DNA of 64,000 bases from contig CAYOLG010000010.1 in assembly GCA_964404745.1 (NCBI GenBank), positions 71,263-135,262 on the forward strand, read 5' to 3'. Of the stretch, positions 1 to 9,473 are shown piece after piece (within the stretch, counting starts at the first letter, position 1; every line of letters starts with the position of its first letter). The notes below the pieces were generated by a model. That model was not told the DNA's origin, made no database searches, and saw only the letters and a program-made list of their open reading frames with translations. This stretch comes from Pelagisphaera sp964404745 (GTDB lineage Bacteria; Verrucomicrobiota; Verrucomicrobiia; Opitutales; Opitutaceae). The translations under genes were made by a program, and so were the position numbers.

Positions 1-115
1 GGTACACGTAATGTACGACGGCCGTATCGTGAAGAGTGGCGACAAAACTTTAGCTGAAGAGCTGGAGAGCAAGGGTTACGATTGGATCAAGGAGATCACG
101 GAAGCCGCCGCATAG
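1..115 (+). CDS. sufC: SufC, Fe-S assembly ATPase (C-terminal end only)
   Basis: Only the last 37 codons are present, read from base 2 to a TAG at 113-115. The visible end (VMYDGRIVKSGDKTLAEELE) matches the C-terminus of the SufC ABC ATPase, which normally ends with a hydrophobic strand, a GxIVxSG turn and a helix. SufC powers the SufBCD scaffold that builds Fe-S clusters in the cytoplasm. It lies 27 bases ahead of sufB on the same strand, the usual operon order. The Walker motifs are outside the window, so the identification rests on this tail and on context. Confidence 0.85.
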   Translation, partial: VHVMYDGRIVKSGDKTLAEELESKGYDWIKEITEAAA

Positions 116-142
116 CTCTCTTGTAACTGAGAAGGTGATATC

Positions 143-1552
<1,410 letters not shown>

Positions 1553-1612
1553 TTTCGATCGTCCAGTCAAGGTCGATAGATACCTCCAATTTCAAAAACC
1601 GTATTTACATTT

Positions 1613-2962
1613 GTGAGCTCTTTAACTGAAAACACTTTGATAGAAGACGATAATGGCCTGGAAAATCCGATTGAGCAAGCATTCCAAGAACATCTAGATG
1701 GTCTGGATACCGCTGCTCCCGCTTGGTGGAGGGAATTTAAACGCCGATCATTTGGCACCTACTCGAATATACCCATGCCATCGCGCGCGGATGAGCATTG
1801 GAGATTTTCCAACCGAAGCCGGCTAGCGAGAATCGTGGACTACATTTTCGACGATTCCAATGCGGCAGAACATCCAAATTCTTTTGCGGAAGGGACCCCA
1901 CTCACCTCAAGCGAGACTGCTAGGCTCGCTTTCGTTGACGATCATCTCGTTGACGCATCGCCATTGCCAAACGAACTTAGCCGAGTCGGCGTTCTTTGGC
2001 TTCCGATAGCCGAGGCGATTCGGACTCATGGCGATCTACTGAAAGACTATTTCATGAAGCAGGCTGCCAATTTGGGTTCAGAAAAATTCGCCCATTTGCA
2101 CGCCGCCTTCGTTAAGAGCGGGGCCTTGCTCTACATTCCAAAAGAAGTCGAAATTGAAAGCCCGTTCAGCGTTTTCAATTGGAGCAGCCGGCCCAAAGGC
2201 TCGATTTTTCCTCACACGCTCGTAATTGCCGAAGAAAATTCGCGGGCCAGCCTAGTCGAATTTCACGGATCTATAGGCGAGAACCCGGCCCTATCATGCG
2301 GCGTCACTCACTTGTTCGCAGGAGTTGGCTCGAAACTCGACTACACTCTCGTGCAGAATTTTAACGAGCAAACACTGGGCTTCCAGTTCAACTCAAACGT
2401 TGCCGGTCGAGATTCGCAAATCGATATGCACAGCATCATTCTGGGCTGTCAGCAGTACCGATCGGAAACTCATGGACAAGTCAAAGGAGCTGGGGCACAC
2501 GTCGACATGCGTTCCATGGCCCTGACCGAGGCTAATCAAGAAATCGATCAGCGTACTCTCCAGACTCACGCAGCGCCCAACGCCACGTCGAATCTGCTCT
2601 TCAAGAACGCCTTGATGGGCGAATCCAAAACGATTTTTTCCGGCCTCATCAAGGTCGACGAAACCGCTCAACAAACAGACGCTTACCAAACTAACCGCAA
2701 TCTGCTCTTGAATCCATCGGCAGAAGCAAACTCGCTGCCGGGGCTAGAAATCGAAGCGAATGACGTCAAGTGTAGCCATGGAGCGACAACTAGCGAAATC
2801 GACGAAGAAGAAATCTTCTACATGCTCGCTCGAGGAATCCCGAAACCCGTCGCTCAGGAACTGGTGGTCTACGGCTTTTTCGAAGAAGTTCTCGATAGAA
2901 TCGCTGATAATACGCTTGCCGAAAGCGCTCGCCAGATGATCAGGAACAAGTTCCGCCACTGA
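1613..2962 (+). CDS. sufD: SufD, Fe-S cluster assembly protein
   Basis: A 449-residue SufB paralogue that forms the SufBCD complex with SufB and SufC. The C-terminal half carries the family signature regions: GQVKGAGAHVDMRSMAL, DAYQTNRNLLL, CSHGATTSEIDEEEIFYMLARG. The chosen start is a GTG at 1613, 60 bases after sufB; no better ATG in frame lies closer to the conserved region. SufD has the same beta-helix fold as SufB but a more divergent N-terminus, as here. The operon order sufC-sufB-sufD is conserved; sufS is not seen in the window. Confidence 0.95.
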   Translation: MSSLTENTLIEDDNGLENPIEQAFQEHLDGLDTAAPAWWREFKRRSFGTYSNIPMPSRADEHWRFSNRSRLARIVDYIFDDSNAAEHPNSFAEGTPLTSSETARLAFVDDHLVDASPLPNELSRVGVLWLPIAEAIRTHGDLLKDYFMKQAANLGSEKFAHLHAAFVKSGALLYIPKEVEIESPFSVFNWSSRPKGSIFPHTLVIAEENSRASLVEFHGSIGENPALSCGVTHLFAGVGSKLDYTLVQNFNEQTLGFQFNSNVAGRDSQIDMHSIILGCQQYRSETHGQVKGAGAHVDMRSMALTEANQEIDQRTLQTHAAPNATSNLLFKNALMGESKTIFSGLIKVDETAQQTDAYQTNRNLLLNPSAEANSLPGLEIEANDVKCSHGATTSEIDEEEIFYMLARGIPKPVAQELVVYGFFEEVLDRIADNTLAESARQMIRNKFRH

Positions 2963-3038
2963 GAATCAGGCATTCCCTGAACTGCCTGCCTCCGAGCAAA
3001 TTATCGGATACCGTGAAACCTAGAAGCATTCAATTATC

Positions 3039-3617
3039 ATGTCGGAAGAGTCGAAAGAACGCAGCCTAACTCGCGAAGTCGAGGCCGTGCAAATACCCAG
3101 TGGCGAGCCTATCGAGCTCCCTGCTCTGACCAAGGTGCGGGTAACACAGCAACTCGGAGGGAGCTATACGGTAATGACCCCTTACGGTCTTGCTCGCATC
3201 GATGGATCCCAAGCGGATGCCCTCGGCCCTGACATTGCCCAAGAGCGAGCAGCCCAGCCCGAACGCAAAGGCGGCGAGCCCCTGCCCGATGGAGAAGAAC
3301 CGGACGAAGAGGCAATCTGGCAACAGCTTAAAAACGTCTACGATCCTGAAATTCCGGTTAACATAGTCGACTTGGGCCTTGTGTATTCGATGGCTGTCGA
3401 ACCGACCGAGGAAAATAAGAATCTTTACAAAGTCATCGTGCAGATGACCCTGACCGCTCCCGGTTGCGGCATGGGTCCCGCCATAGCAGAAGATGCCAAA
3501 AGCAAGGTGATGCTAGTTCCCGGGATCGACGAGGCTGAAGTGAATCTCACCTGGGAGCCCGCGTGGGACCAAAGCATGATCAGCGAGGAGGGCCGGATGA
3601 TTCTCGGTCTCGTCTAG
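3039..3617 (+). CDS. sufT: SufT-like DUF59 (MIP18-family) Fe-S maturation protein
   Basis: A 192-residue protein. Residues about 1-80 form a SufT-type N-terminal segment, and residues about 90-192 a DUF59/MIP18 domain (EEAIWQQLKNVYDPEIPVNI, MTLTAPGCGMGPAIAEDA). The Cys in APGCGMG is the conserved reactive cysteine of the family. SufT helps mature Fe-S proteins when demand is high. It is the last gene of the suf operon, 76 bases after sufD. Its length and N-terminal extension fit SufT better than the short one-domain DUF59 proteins. Confidence 0.9.
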   Translation: MSEESKERSLTREVEAVQIPSGEPIELPALTKVRVTQQLGGSYTVMTPYGLARIDGSQADALGPDIAQERAAQPERKGGEPLPDGEEPDEEAIWQQLKNVYDPEIPVNIVDLGLVYSMAVEPTEENKNLYKVIVQMTLTAPGCGMGPAIAEDAKSKVMLVPGIDEAEVNLTWEPAWDQSMISEEGRMILGLV

Positions 3618-3776
3618 ACCCAGAGTTTCTTGGCTAGCGGGGCTTGCTCACGCAATCCAGCGATTTTGAAATTCGTGTATAAGTTCGCCCTGCCCTGATC
3701 AGGAGCAGTTTCACGTTGAACTCTCTGCTAAACCGCATTTTTAACATATGAAGAAATAATTTTCTCACTACTTTCC

Positions 3777-4355
3777 ATGCCTGAAGAAGACGAAAAGCGA
3801 AACGATCCTCCCGTAAGTGCGATTATCCAAAGGAAGTTCCTGGAAGAACGAAAAATCTTCCTCTGGGGAGAGGTCTCCGATGAATCGGCTAAGGATATCA
3901 CCGAGAAGCTCCTTTATCTGGAAGCGGATGCCCCGGATACTCCGATCTTTTTCTACATCAACACTCCCGGCGGATCCATAACTGCCGGTATGGCTATTTA
4001 CGATACGATCAAAATGATATCGTCCGATGTTAGGGTGATCGTAACTGGTATGGCTGCCTCCATGGGATCAATATTGCTTTCCGCCGCTGAAAAAGGAAAC
4101 CGATACCTGTATCCGCATTCCTATGTCATGATCCATCAACCTCTGATCGCGGGACATTTACGCGGCCCAGCCGTGGATATTCATATCCATGCCCAATATC
4201 TCGAGCAGTTGCGGACCCGGCTAAACAAGATTCTCTCCGAAGCTTCTGGCCAACCGTTGGAGAAGATCGAAGAAGATACCGATCGCGACTTCTACATGAC
4301 AGCGAAAGAAGCCATTGAATACGGTCTCGCCGACAAAATCATAGAGAGTTCGTAA
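3777..4355 (+). CDS. clpP: ClpP, ATP-dependent Clp protease proteolytic subunit
   Basis: A 192-residue serine protease subunit that stacks as heptamers and degrades proteins fed by a Clp ATPase. Visible motifs are the oxyanion-strand motif NTPGGSITAG, the nucleophile motif GMAASMGSIL (Ser95) and the base motif MIHQP (His120). The acid lies in DTDRD (residues 167-171). The N-terminus is short, and Met replaces the usual Gln in G-Q-A-A-S-M, so it could be a second ClpP type. No clpX or tig is adjacent. It is preceded by 160 bases without a gene and converges on fluC. Confidence 0.93.
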   Translation: MPEEDEKRNDPPVSAIIQRKFLEERKIFLWGEVSDESAKDITEKLLYLEADAPDTPIFFYINTPGGSITAGMAIYDTIKMISSDVRVIVTGMAASMGSILLSAAEKGNRYLYPHSYVMIHQPLIAGHLRGPAVDIHIHAQYLEQLRTRLNKILSEASGQPLEKIEEDTDRDFYMTAKEAIEYGLADKIIESS

Positions 4356-4377
4356 CGCAATCTTTCTTACATTCCCA

Positions 4378-4779
4378 TTATGAGCTCGGAAACAAAAGCT
4401 GCCCGAGCTTTATGCCAGCGTAGACGGACAATAGACAGCACACCACGCTGGCCAAGGCATTCGCGGATGCCATCCCCACGTGACCCGCTTGAGCCAGTCT
4501 CAAAGTCTGTAAACTGAAAGTAGAAAATGTGGTAAAACCGCCCATGATTCCCGCGGTAAGAAAGAGTGGAGCAAGCGGATCGCCATTCCAAGCCACACGC
4601 TCCAGTCCCTGGGTCGCTATGCCTATCAGAAACGATCCTAGTATATTGACAAAGAGAATGCCAATAGGGAATGGCGAATCGATTTTCCGCTCGATCCAGA
4701 GCACGGAAAGATAGCGGAGGCTTCCGCCTATGAAGCTACCCAATCCCACTATCAATGCCGCTTTCATACCGCTTCCCAA
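4378..4779 (-). CDS. fluC: FluC/CrcB fluoride exporter
   Basis: A 133-residue membrane protein with four hydrophobic segments. It carries the CrcB/FluC signatures GSFIGGSLRYL, VNILGSFLIG and GGFTTFSTFS; the last supplies the Phe and polar residues that line the fluoride path. FluC dimers export fluoride passively across the inner membrane. Met1 and Met5 are both possible starts. It lies 31 bases downstream of the amidase gene and is probably cotranscribed with it. No fluoride riboswitch precedes it, because the upstream DNA is the amidase coding region. Confidence 0.93.
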   Translation of the reverse strand: MGSGMKAALIVGLGSFIGGSLRYLSVLWIERKIDSPFPIGILFVNILGSFLIGIATQGLERVAWNGDPLAPLFLTAGIMGGFTTFSTFSLQTLRLAQAGHVGMASANALASVVCCLLSVYAGIKLGQLLFPSS

Positions 4780-4810
4780 AATTTTGCCGAAACTTAACCC
4801 TTATGGAATT

Positions 4811-5878
4811 CTATTCTTGGGACAATAATTCGAGGATAGCTTCCGACAGAGACTTGGCTAGCCTCTGACGAAAGACGGGCGTGTTGACCAGCAATGCTTC
4901 TTTGTCATTCGACAGGAATCCGCACTCGATCAGGATACCAGGACAGCCCAACTCCGTCAGCACCTTAAAACGGGCCCGTTTCAAACCGCGGTCGACCCTC
5001 TGGAGATCCGAAATCAATTTTCGTTGCACCAAGAAACCAATTTCAAAATTGGCGTAGTCGAAACCGTTACCCGCGAGCCGCCCTTGCCTCAAGCTAGACA
5101 GGCTGTCGTTCGAGGAAACAGCGATGGGCGGAGTCAGAACATAGGTTTCAATCCCTTCCGCTTTTAAATTGGGAGCCGCGTTGAAGTGGATACTGGCGAA
5201 TAGCGCCGGCTTGGCTCGGTTGGCTATTTTCAGCCGATCTTCTAGGGAAACGACTCGATCGTCATAGCGAGTCATCACCACATTGACGCCTTCGTCCTCA
5301 AGCAGGTACCTCACCCGGATCGCTACATCGAGATTCAATTCCTTCTCGAAGACCCCCAGGGTTTCATTCCGCGTTCCCGTCTCCGTTCCACCGTGTCCAG
5401 GATCAATCACCACTCGCCGGGATCCCAGCTTCAAAGCCAAGGGATACATGGCCGGCTTTAGAGTGTATTCATAATCCAGTTCTCCCAAACGAAGCGTGTC
5501 ATCACGCTTAATGAACGCTTCGTTCAAAAACAGCACCGTCCCGTTCAACTCCGCAACCCGGCTTTCCTCAGTGAGAACGAGCGAGCGGTCGCCTTTGGAT
5601 ATCTCCCATTTGTCATCCCCTTTTTTCCCGGCCTTCGCCCCAATCGCCCGAGCCTGCGATTCTATATTCAGCGATGGCGAGGGTTGCGGGACAATCTCTG
5701 GAGTCTTCTGGATGTCAATCTTGGATTCAGGCTCGTCACCCCTGACTATCTCAGGCTCCGTGGGCGAGTGCTCCGAAGGGGGAGCGTCCTTGGCAGCTCT
5801 CTCGGGTGGCGTTTGGCAAGAAACCATCCAGAACCCGGTGCACAGGAAGATCCATAACAGCTTTCCTTTAGCTCCCAT
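4811..5878 (-). CDS. N-acetylmuramoyl-L-alanine amidase (Amidase_3), probable lipoprotein
   Basis: A 355-residue cell-wall hydrolase that cleaves the amide bond between MurNAc and the stem peptide in the periplasm. The N-terminus has a hydrophobic signal ending in MVSC, an imperfect lipobox, then a Pro/Glu-rich linker. The Amidase_3 domain covers about residues 155-350 with the zinc and catalytic residues visible: His162 (DPGHGG), Glu178 (FEKELNL), His231 (SIHFNA) and Glu318 (ECGFLSN). The gene lies between infC and fluC on the reverse strand, with 32 bases to infC. Confidence 0.92.
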   Translation of the reverse strand: MGAKGKLLWIFLCTGFWMVSCQTPPERAAKDAPPSEHSPTEPEIVRGDEPESKIDIQKTPEIVPQPSPSLNIESQARAIGAKAGKKGDDKWEISKGDRSLVLTEESRVAELNGTVLFLNEAFIKRDDTLRLGELDYEYTLKPAMYPLALKLGSRRVVIDPGHGGTETGTRNETLGVFEKELNLDVAIRVRYLLEDEGVNVVMTRYDDRVVSLEDRLKIANRAKPALFASIHFNAAPNLKAEGIETYVLTPPIAVSSNDSLSSLRQGRLAGNGFDYANFEIGFLVQRKLISDLQRVDRGLKRARFKVLTELGCPGILIECGFLSNDKEALLVNTPVFRQRLAKSLSEAILELLSQE

Positions 5879-5910
5879 CCAGGCCGCAAACTAATTTCTT
5901 TGGATACGGA

Positions 5911-6552
5911 TTATTCGCCGGAAGCTTCGCCCTCCTCTTCTGAGGTCAGCTTTTCTTTATCTGGATCCAAAAGATGGTGACTGTACTTAGGCTTTCGCTT
6001 GTTAGCCGGCAAAGGCGTCAACATGACATTGATATTACGGCCAACTAGTTTAGGCGCATTATCCGCCGTCGCCATATGGCTGATGTCTTCGATCGCCCTT
6101 TGAATCGTTTCGAAGCCAACTTCAGTGTGGGCCATCTCGCGACCTCGGAAGGAAAGCGTAAGTTTGACCTTGTTCCCTTTATCCAAAAATTCCTCTGCTC
6201 TCCTGAGCTTGGTCATGAAGTCATGAACATCCACTCGAGGACGAAACTTGACCTCTTTGGTCTTGCTCGAGCTCCCCTTCGAATCTTTCGACTTCTTTTG
6301 TTGCTCATAAACATACTTGCCGAAGTCCATGATGCGACAAACAGGGGGATTGGCCTGGCTGGCAACCTCAACGAGATCCAACCCTGCCTCCTTAGCAATC
6401 TCCAAGGCGTCTTTCGTATCCATGACGCCCACTTGGTTTCCCTCTGGGCCGACAACTCTGATTTTAGGGACGCGAATCCGATGGTTGCGTCGAATTTTCG
6501 CGAATGGGTCCTGCTTTTGGGGCGGCCTCCGTTTACCTCGTGGTTTTGGCAT
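5911..6552 (-). CDS. infC: Translation initiation factor IF-3
   Basis: A 213-residue IF-3, which binds the 30S subunit, prevents premature joining with 50S and checks start-codon pairing. The N-domain motif RIRVPKIRVVGPEGNQVGV and the IF-3 signature around FRGREMAHTEVG are present, and the C-domain ends in NVMLTPL. Both ends are extended: a basic Pro/Lys-rich N-terminus and an acidic C-terminal tail of about 30 residues. The start is ATG, not the rare ATT of enterobacterial infC. The usual partners rpmI and rplT do not follow; an amidase gene does. Confidence 0.96.
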   Translation of the reverse strand: MPKPRGKRRPPQKQDPFAKIRRNHRIRVPKIRVVGPEGNQVGVMDTKDALEIAKEAGLDLVEVASQANPPVCRIMDFGKYVYEQQKKSKDSKGSSSKTKEVKFRPRVDVHDFMTKLRRAEEFLDKGNKVKLTLSFRGREMAHTEVGFETIQRAIEDISHMATADNAPKLVGRNINVMLTPLPANKRKPKYSHHLLDPDKEKLTSEEEGEASGE

Positions 6553-6671
6553 TAATTAGCTATACAAATCTGTTAGTCTGATACAGTTACCGGGGACTTA
6601 TCGGCCAATCAGTGGGCCAAATCAATCTTTTTCCCATAGGCGCGAAAAAGTTAACCTAATTGGCGAGACGA

Positions 6672-7109
6672 TCAAACGCTGAAACTTTCTCCACAGGAGC
6701 AACTCGAGGTGGCATTGGGATTGCTAAATTTAAAGCCGCCAGAAATCAGGGCGTTGGAATAGTCCAACTGGGCGCCTCTCAAATAGAGAGCGCTCTTGCT
6801 GTCGACAATCACTGGCACCCGACCAAATTGAACGAGGATATCGCCCTTTCGAGCCATCTGGGTGAATTTCATCTGATAAGAAAGGCCATTGCAGCCCCCT
6901 CCAGAAATACCAATCCTCAAAAACGATCCATCCGGCTCCTTTTCAATCAGGGCTTCCGTTTTCGATATAGCCGAATCCGTAAGGGCAATCAGTCGACTGT
7001 CTCCCACCCGAACGCCTTCGGGCAACTCTGCGCTAGCAACATCCATCTCCTCTTCTCCTATCATTCCCCTCGAATCGATATTATCAAGCTCTTCTGAAAG
7101 CTTAAGCAC
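6672..7109 (-). CDS. A-type Fe-S cluster carrier (HesB/IscA/ErpA family)
   Basis: A 145-residue protein whose residues about 38-145 form a HesB/IscA domain. The three cluster-binding cysteines are visible in SGGGCNGLSYQM and SCSCGESF (C-x-C). Such proteins hold and deliver [2Fe-2S] or [4Fe-4S] clusters to target enzymes. The first 35 residues are an acidic extension not typical of the family; internal Met16 or Met22 could be the real start. It follows pdxA by 13 bases on the same strand and is probably cotranscribed with it. Confidence 0.92.
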   Translation of the reverse strand: MLKLSEELDNIDSRGMIGEEEMDVASAELPEGVRVGDSRLIALTDSAISKTEALIEKEPDGSFLRIGISGGGCNGLSYQMKFTQMARKGDILVQFGRVPVIVDSKSALYLRGAQLDYSNALISGGFKFSNPNATSSCSCGESFSV

Positions 7110-7122
7110 CCGCCTAGCTTCA

Positions 7123-8061
7123 TCAAGTTTCCCGATTCCGGCCGGCTAATTGAATCGCTAGCTCAATAGCCCGGGAAAAACTCTTAGGCGAGGCCTCTCC
7201 AGTACCCGCGATTTCATAGCCAGTTCCATGGTCTGGGCTTGTCCGGACATAAGGCAAGCCCAAGGTGACATTCACGGCTGTCTCGAACTCGACTGCCTTT
7301 AAAGGGGCCAAACCTTGATCGTGATACAAGGCGACAACTACATCGAACGCGCCGTTGATAGCTCGATAGAAGAGTGTATCTGCCGGTTGACACTTGCTGA
7401 CACTGGGGATCGTTTCCCCCAAGCTTTCGATCAGCGGATCGTATATGGCCACTTCTTCATTGCCAATCAATCCCTCTTCGCCTGCGTGCGGGTTAAGACC
7501 GCATACGCCAATGCGCGGGTTGGAGAATCCCAAGCGGACGCCCAATTCGTGAGCTCGATCAATCGCCATGGCGAGGGCCGATTCCGTCAAGTAATAGCGA
7601 ATCGTGGCGAAAGGCACGTGCCATGTAGCTAAGACGACTACCAGTTTGCTGCCGACAAAGGCCATCGTCGGCACGCCTCCCCAATGAGATGCAAAAAACT
7701 CGGTCTGTCCTGGATGGGAAAAGCCTACCTCCGCGCAGCGCGATTTGGAAATCGGTCCTGTGACCACCGCATCGAATTCTCCCAAAGCGCAGCCACTAGC
7801 AGCCTTCTCCATCGCTTCCAAAGCGATCTTCGAGCTTTCGGGATTCGGTCGTCCGGGCTGGTGATCCCCATACGCCAAACCCACTTCAACTCTTCTAAAC
7901 GGACGGGACCCGCCCACCTCCAGGGAGTCCAACCAATTAGGCTGGCCAATGATGGAGAGATCTGCGTCACCACCGATACCTTCTTGCAAACAGAGGGAAA
8001 TCAGCTCGGGCCCAACGCCAGACGGATCTCCACAGGTAATTGCTATCTTGCAATTCTTCAT
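7123..8061 (-). CDS. pdxA: 4-hydroxythreonine-4-phosphate dehydrogenase
   Basis: A 312-residue enzyme of the DXP-dependent pyridoxal phosphate pathway. It oxidises 4-phosphohydroxy-L-threonine with NAD, after which decarboxylation gives the amino-acetone phosphate used by PdxJ. The signature ITCGDPSGVGPE is at the N-terminus. The metal-binding histidines lie in SHPGQTEFFA, GLNPHAGE and ALYHDQGL. It is slightly short but complete. Its ATG overlaps the lpxA stop codon in an ATGA arrangement, so translational coupling is likely. No pdxJ is nearby. Confidence 0.95.
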   Translation of the reverse strand: MKNCKIAITCGDPSGVGPELISLCLQEGIGGDADLSIIGQPNWLDSLEVGGSRPFRRVEVGLAYGDHQPGRPNPESSKIALEAMEKAASGCALGEFDAVVTGPISKSRCAEVGFSHPGQTEFFASHWGGVPTMAFVGSKLVVVLATWHVPFATIRYYLTESALAMAIDRAHELGVRLGFSNPRIGVCGLNPHAGEEGLIGNEEVAIYDPLIESLGETIPSVSKCQPADTLFYRAINGAFDVVVALYHDQGLAPLKAVEFETAVNVTLGLPYVRTSPDHGTGYEIAGTGEASPKSFSRAIELAIQLAGRNRET

Positions 8062-8840
8062 CTCGATCTTGGTCGAGCAAAGCCCCTTTCACCCGAGAGA
8101 AAAAACTCCAGGAATGAACGGCATTCTCCAAATTCAGCGACAGGCGTGTCCAACAGTAACCTAGCCGTTTCCTGCACCCCAGAAACACTGCCCAGCACCT
8201 CCCGATAGCAGCGTTTGAGAGCCCTCACGGCTTCAGGTTCGTGCTTTCGCCGTCGTAATCCCACAAGATTAAGCCCAAACAACGTATTGCGTTCAACCAG
8301 CATCGTGTAGGGCGGCACGTCAACCGTCGCGGTCGAATCGCCGCCAAACATAACACCCTGGCCAATACGGCAAAATTGATGGATCCCAGAATCCCCCCCA
8401 AGAAAGGCGTCATCGCCCACGGATACATGCCCCGCTAGCAAGCTGTTGTTTCCGATGACAACCCGGTTTCCCACCCGGCAATCGTGTCCCAAGTGAGTAA
8501 CCGCCATGAGAAAACAGTCTTCCCCCACGCTTGTGGAGCCTCCAGCCGTCGATGCCCGGTTTATGGTCGAACCCTCGCGAACCACCGAACGGTCGCCTAT
8601 GGTGGCATAGGTCATCGTCGCCGCATCGAACCCCAAGTCCTGGGGCAGGCCCGCTATTATACAAAAACTCTCAATCGTAACCGATTTCCCGATACGAGTT
8701 CCGGATTTCAGTATGGCATGGGCAGCTACTTGGCTACCATCGCCTATCTCGACATCTTCTTCGACAATAGCGTAGGGGCCGATCTCGACATCGCTGCCAA
8801 TCTTGGCTTCACTGGAAACTATAGCCGTTGCATGAATCAT
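8058..8840 (-). CDS. lpxA: UDP-N-acetylglucosamine acyltransferase
   Basis: A 260-residue left-handed beta-helix acyltransferase that carries out the first step of lipid A synthesis, moving a 3-hydroxyacyl chain from ACP to UDP-GlcNAc. Many hexapeptide repeats are visible (IGSDVEIGPYAIVEEDVEIG). The catalytic His lies in THLGHDCRVG, and the QDLGF and GDRSVVREGSTINR segments match LpxA rather than LpxD. The C-terminal helical region is present. It overlaps pdxA by 4 bases. Its presence shows that the organism makes a lipid A-type outer membrane. Confidence 0.95.
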   Translation of the reverse strand: MIHATAIVSSEAKIGSDVEIGPYAIVEEDVEIGDGSQVAAHAILKSGTRIGKSVTIESFCIIAGLPQDLGFDAATMTYATIGDRSVVREGSTINRASTAGGSTSVGEDCFLMAVTHLGHDCRVGNRVVIGNNSLLAGHVSVGDDAFLGGDSGIHQFCRIGQGVMFGGDSTATVDVPPYTMLVERNTLFGLNLVGLRRRKHEPEAVRALKRCYREVLGSVSGVQETARLLLDTPVAEFGECRSFLEFFLSGERGFARPRSR

Positions 8841-8845
8841 CGCGC

Positions 8846-9439
8846 CTAAAGAAAGTTCATTTGCGAATCCTTGATCAAGTCGAAGGTTTTGAAGGTCCTC
8901 ACTATTTGAAGCAAATCCGAATTGTGATAGACATGGCGTGTATCTACGCGATCGATAATGTCGAGCAGCATCGATTTGAATGAAAGAATTCCGTCGACGC
9001 CTTTCTCTCTCAAAGCAGATTCAATGCGGGCCCGATACGCCTCTTGAGCCGGGAAAGCGGGCGCTACGAGGATCCGCTTTGGAAACGATGTTTCTCCCAA
9101 CTCCCGCCAATGCTCGAACTCGAACCACTTATCGACTTTTTTCAACACATTGCTTTCGACGTAGCGAAGCATGTCCGCCCCGTTTTTCATGGCCGCTAAA
9201 GCGGCTTTTTCATTGTGCCAGCCACGTACGCAAACTACCGCGCTTTGCAAAAGCCTCAGCTCGCTGGAAAACAATAGAAATGCAGGTGGGCGGTCCCCTT
9301 CCGCAAATCGCGTATTGCGAATATACAAATCCAGACCTTCTTCCCCCTGGGAGCGCTTCGACTGGGCCCGCCCCTTTCGCAAAGGCATGGTGACGAATCC
9401 ATTTAGTTCGAGATATTCCCTGGCTATTGATTCATCCAT
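8846..9439 (-). CDS. Conserved-looking protein of unknown function
   Basis: A 197-residue cytoplasmic protein with no signal peptide or membrane segment; I do not recognise its family. It is mixed alpha/beta with a very basic stretch near the N-terminus (PLRKGRAQSKRSQGEEGLDLYIRN). The pattern REYLELNGF, basic region and GLDLYIRN is loosely like the start of restriction-endonuclease-fold proteins, but no complete PD-(D/E)xK motif is clear. It sits tightly between aroB (34 bases) and lpxA (5 bases) on the same strand, so it is a real operon member with normal codon use. Confidence 0.75.
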   Translation of the reverse strand: MDESIAREYLELNGFVTMPLRKGRAQSKRSQGEEGLDLYIRNTRFAEGDRPPAFLLFSSELRLLQSAVVCVRGWHNEKAALAAMKNGADMLRYVESNVLKKVDKWFEFEHWRELGETSFPKRILVAPAFPAQEAYRARIESALREKGVDGILSFKSMLLDIIDRVDTRHVYHNSDLLQIVRTFKTFDLIKDSQMNFL

Positions 9440-9473
9440 CGAAGAAATCCGCGAGGCTCCAACCCGAAAATCG

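Noticed and set aside
3716..3746. A promoter ahead of clpP (TTGAAC, 17 bases, then TTTTAA/TTAACA).
   Set aside because: The -35 is good, but the -10 candidates match the consensus at only about half the positions, so I do not list it as a feature.
4780..4810. A fluoride riboswitch ahead of fluC.
   Set aside because: Only 31 bases separate it from the amidase gene, too short for the aptamer.
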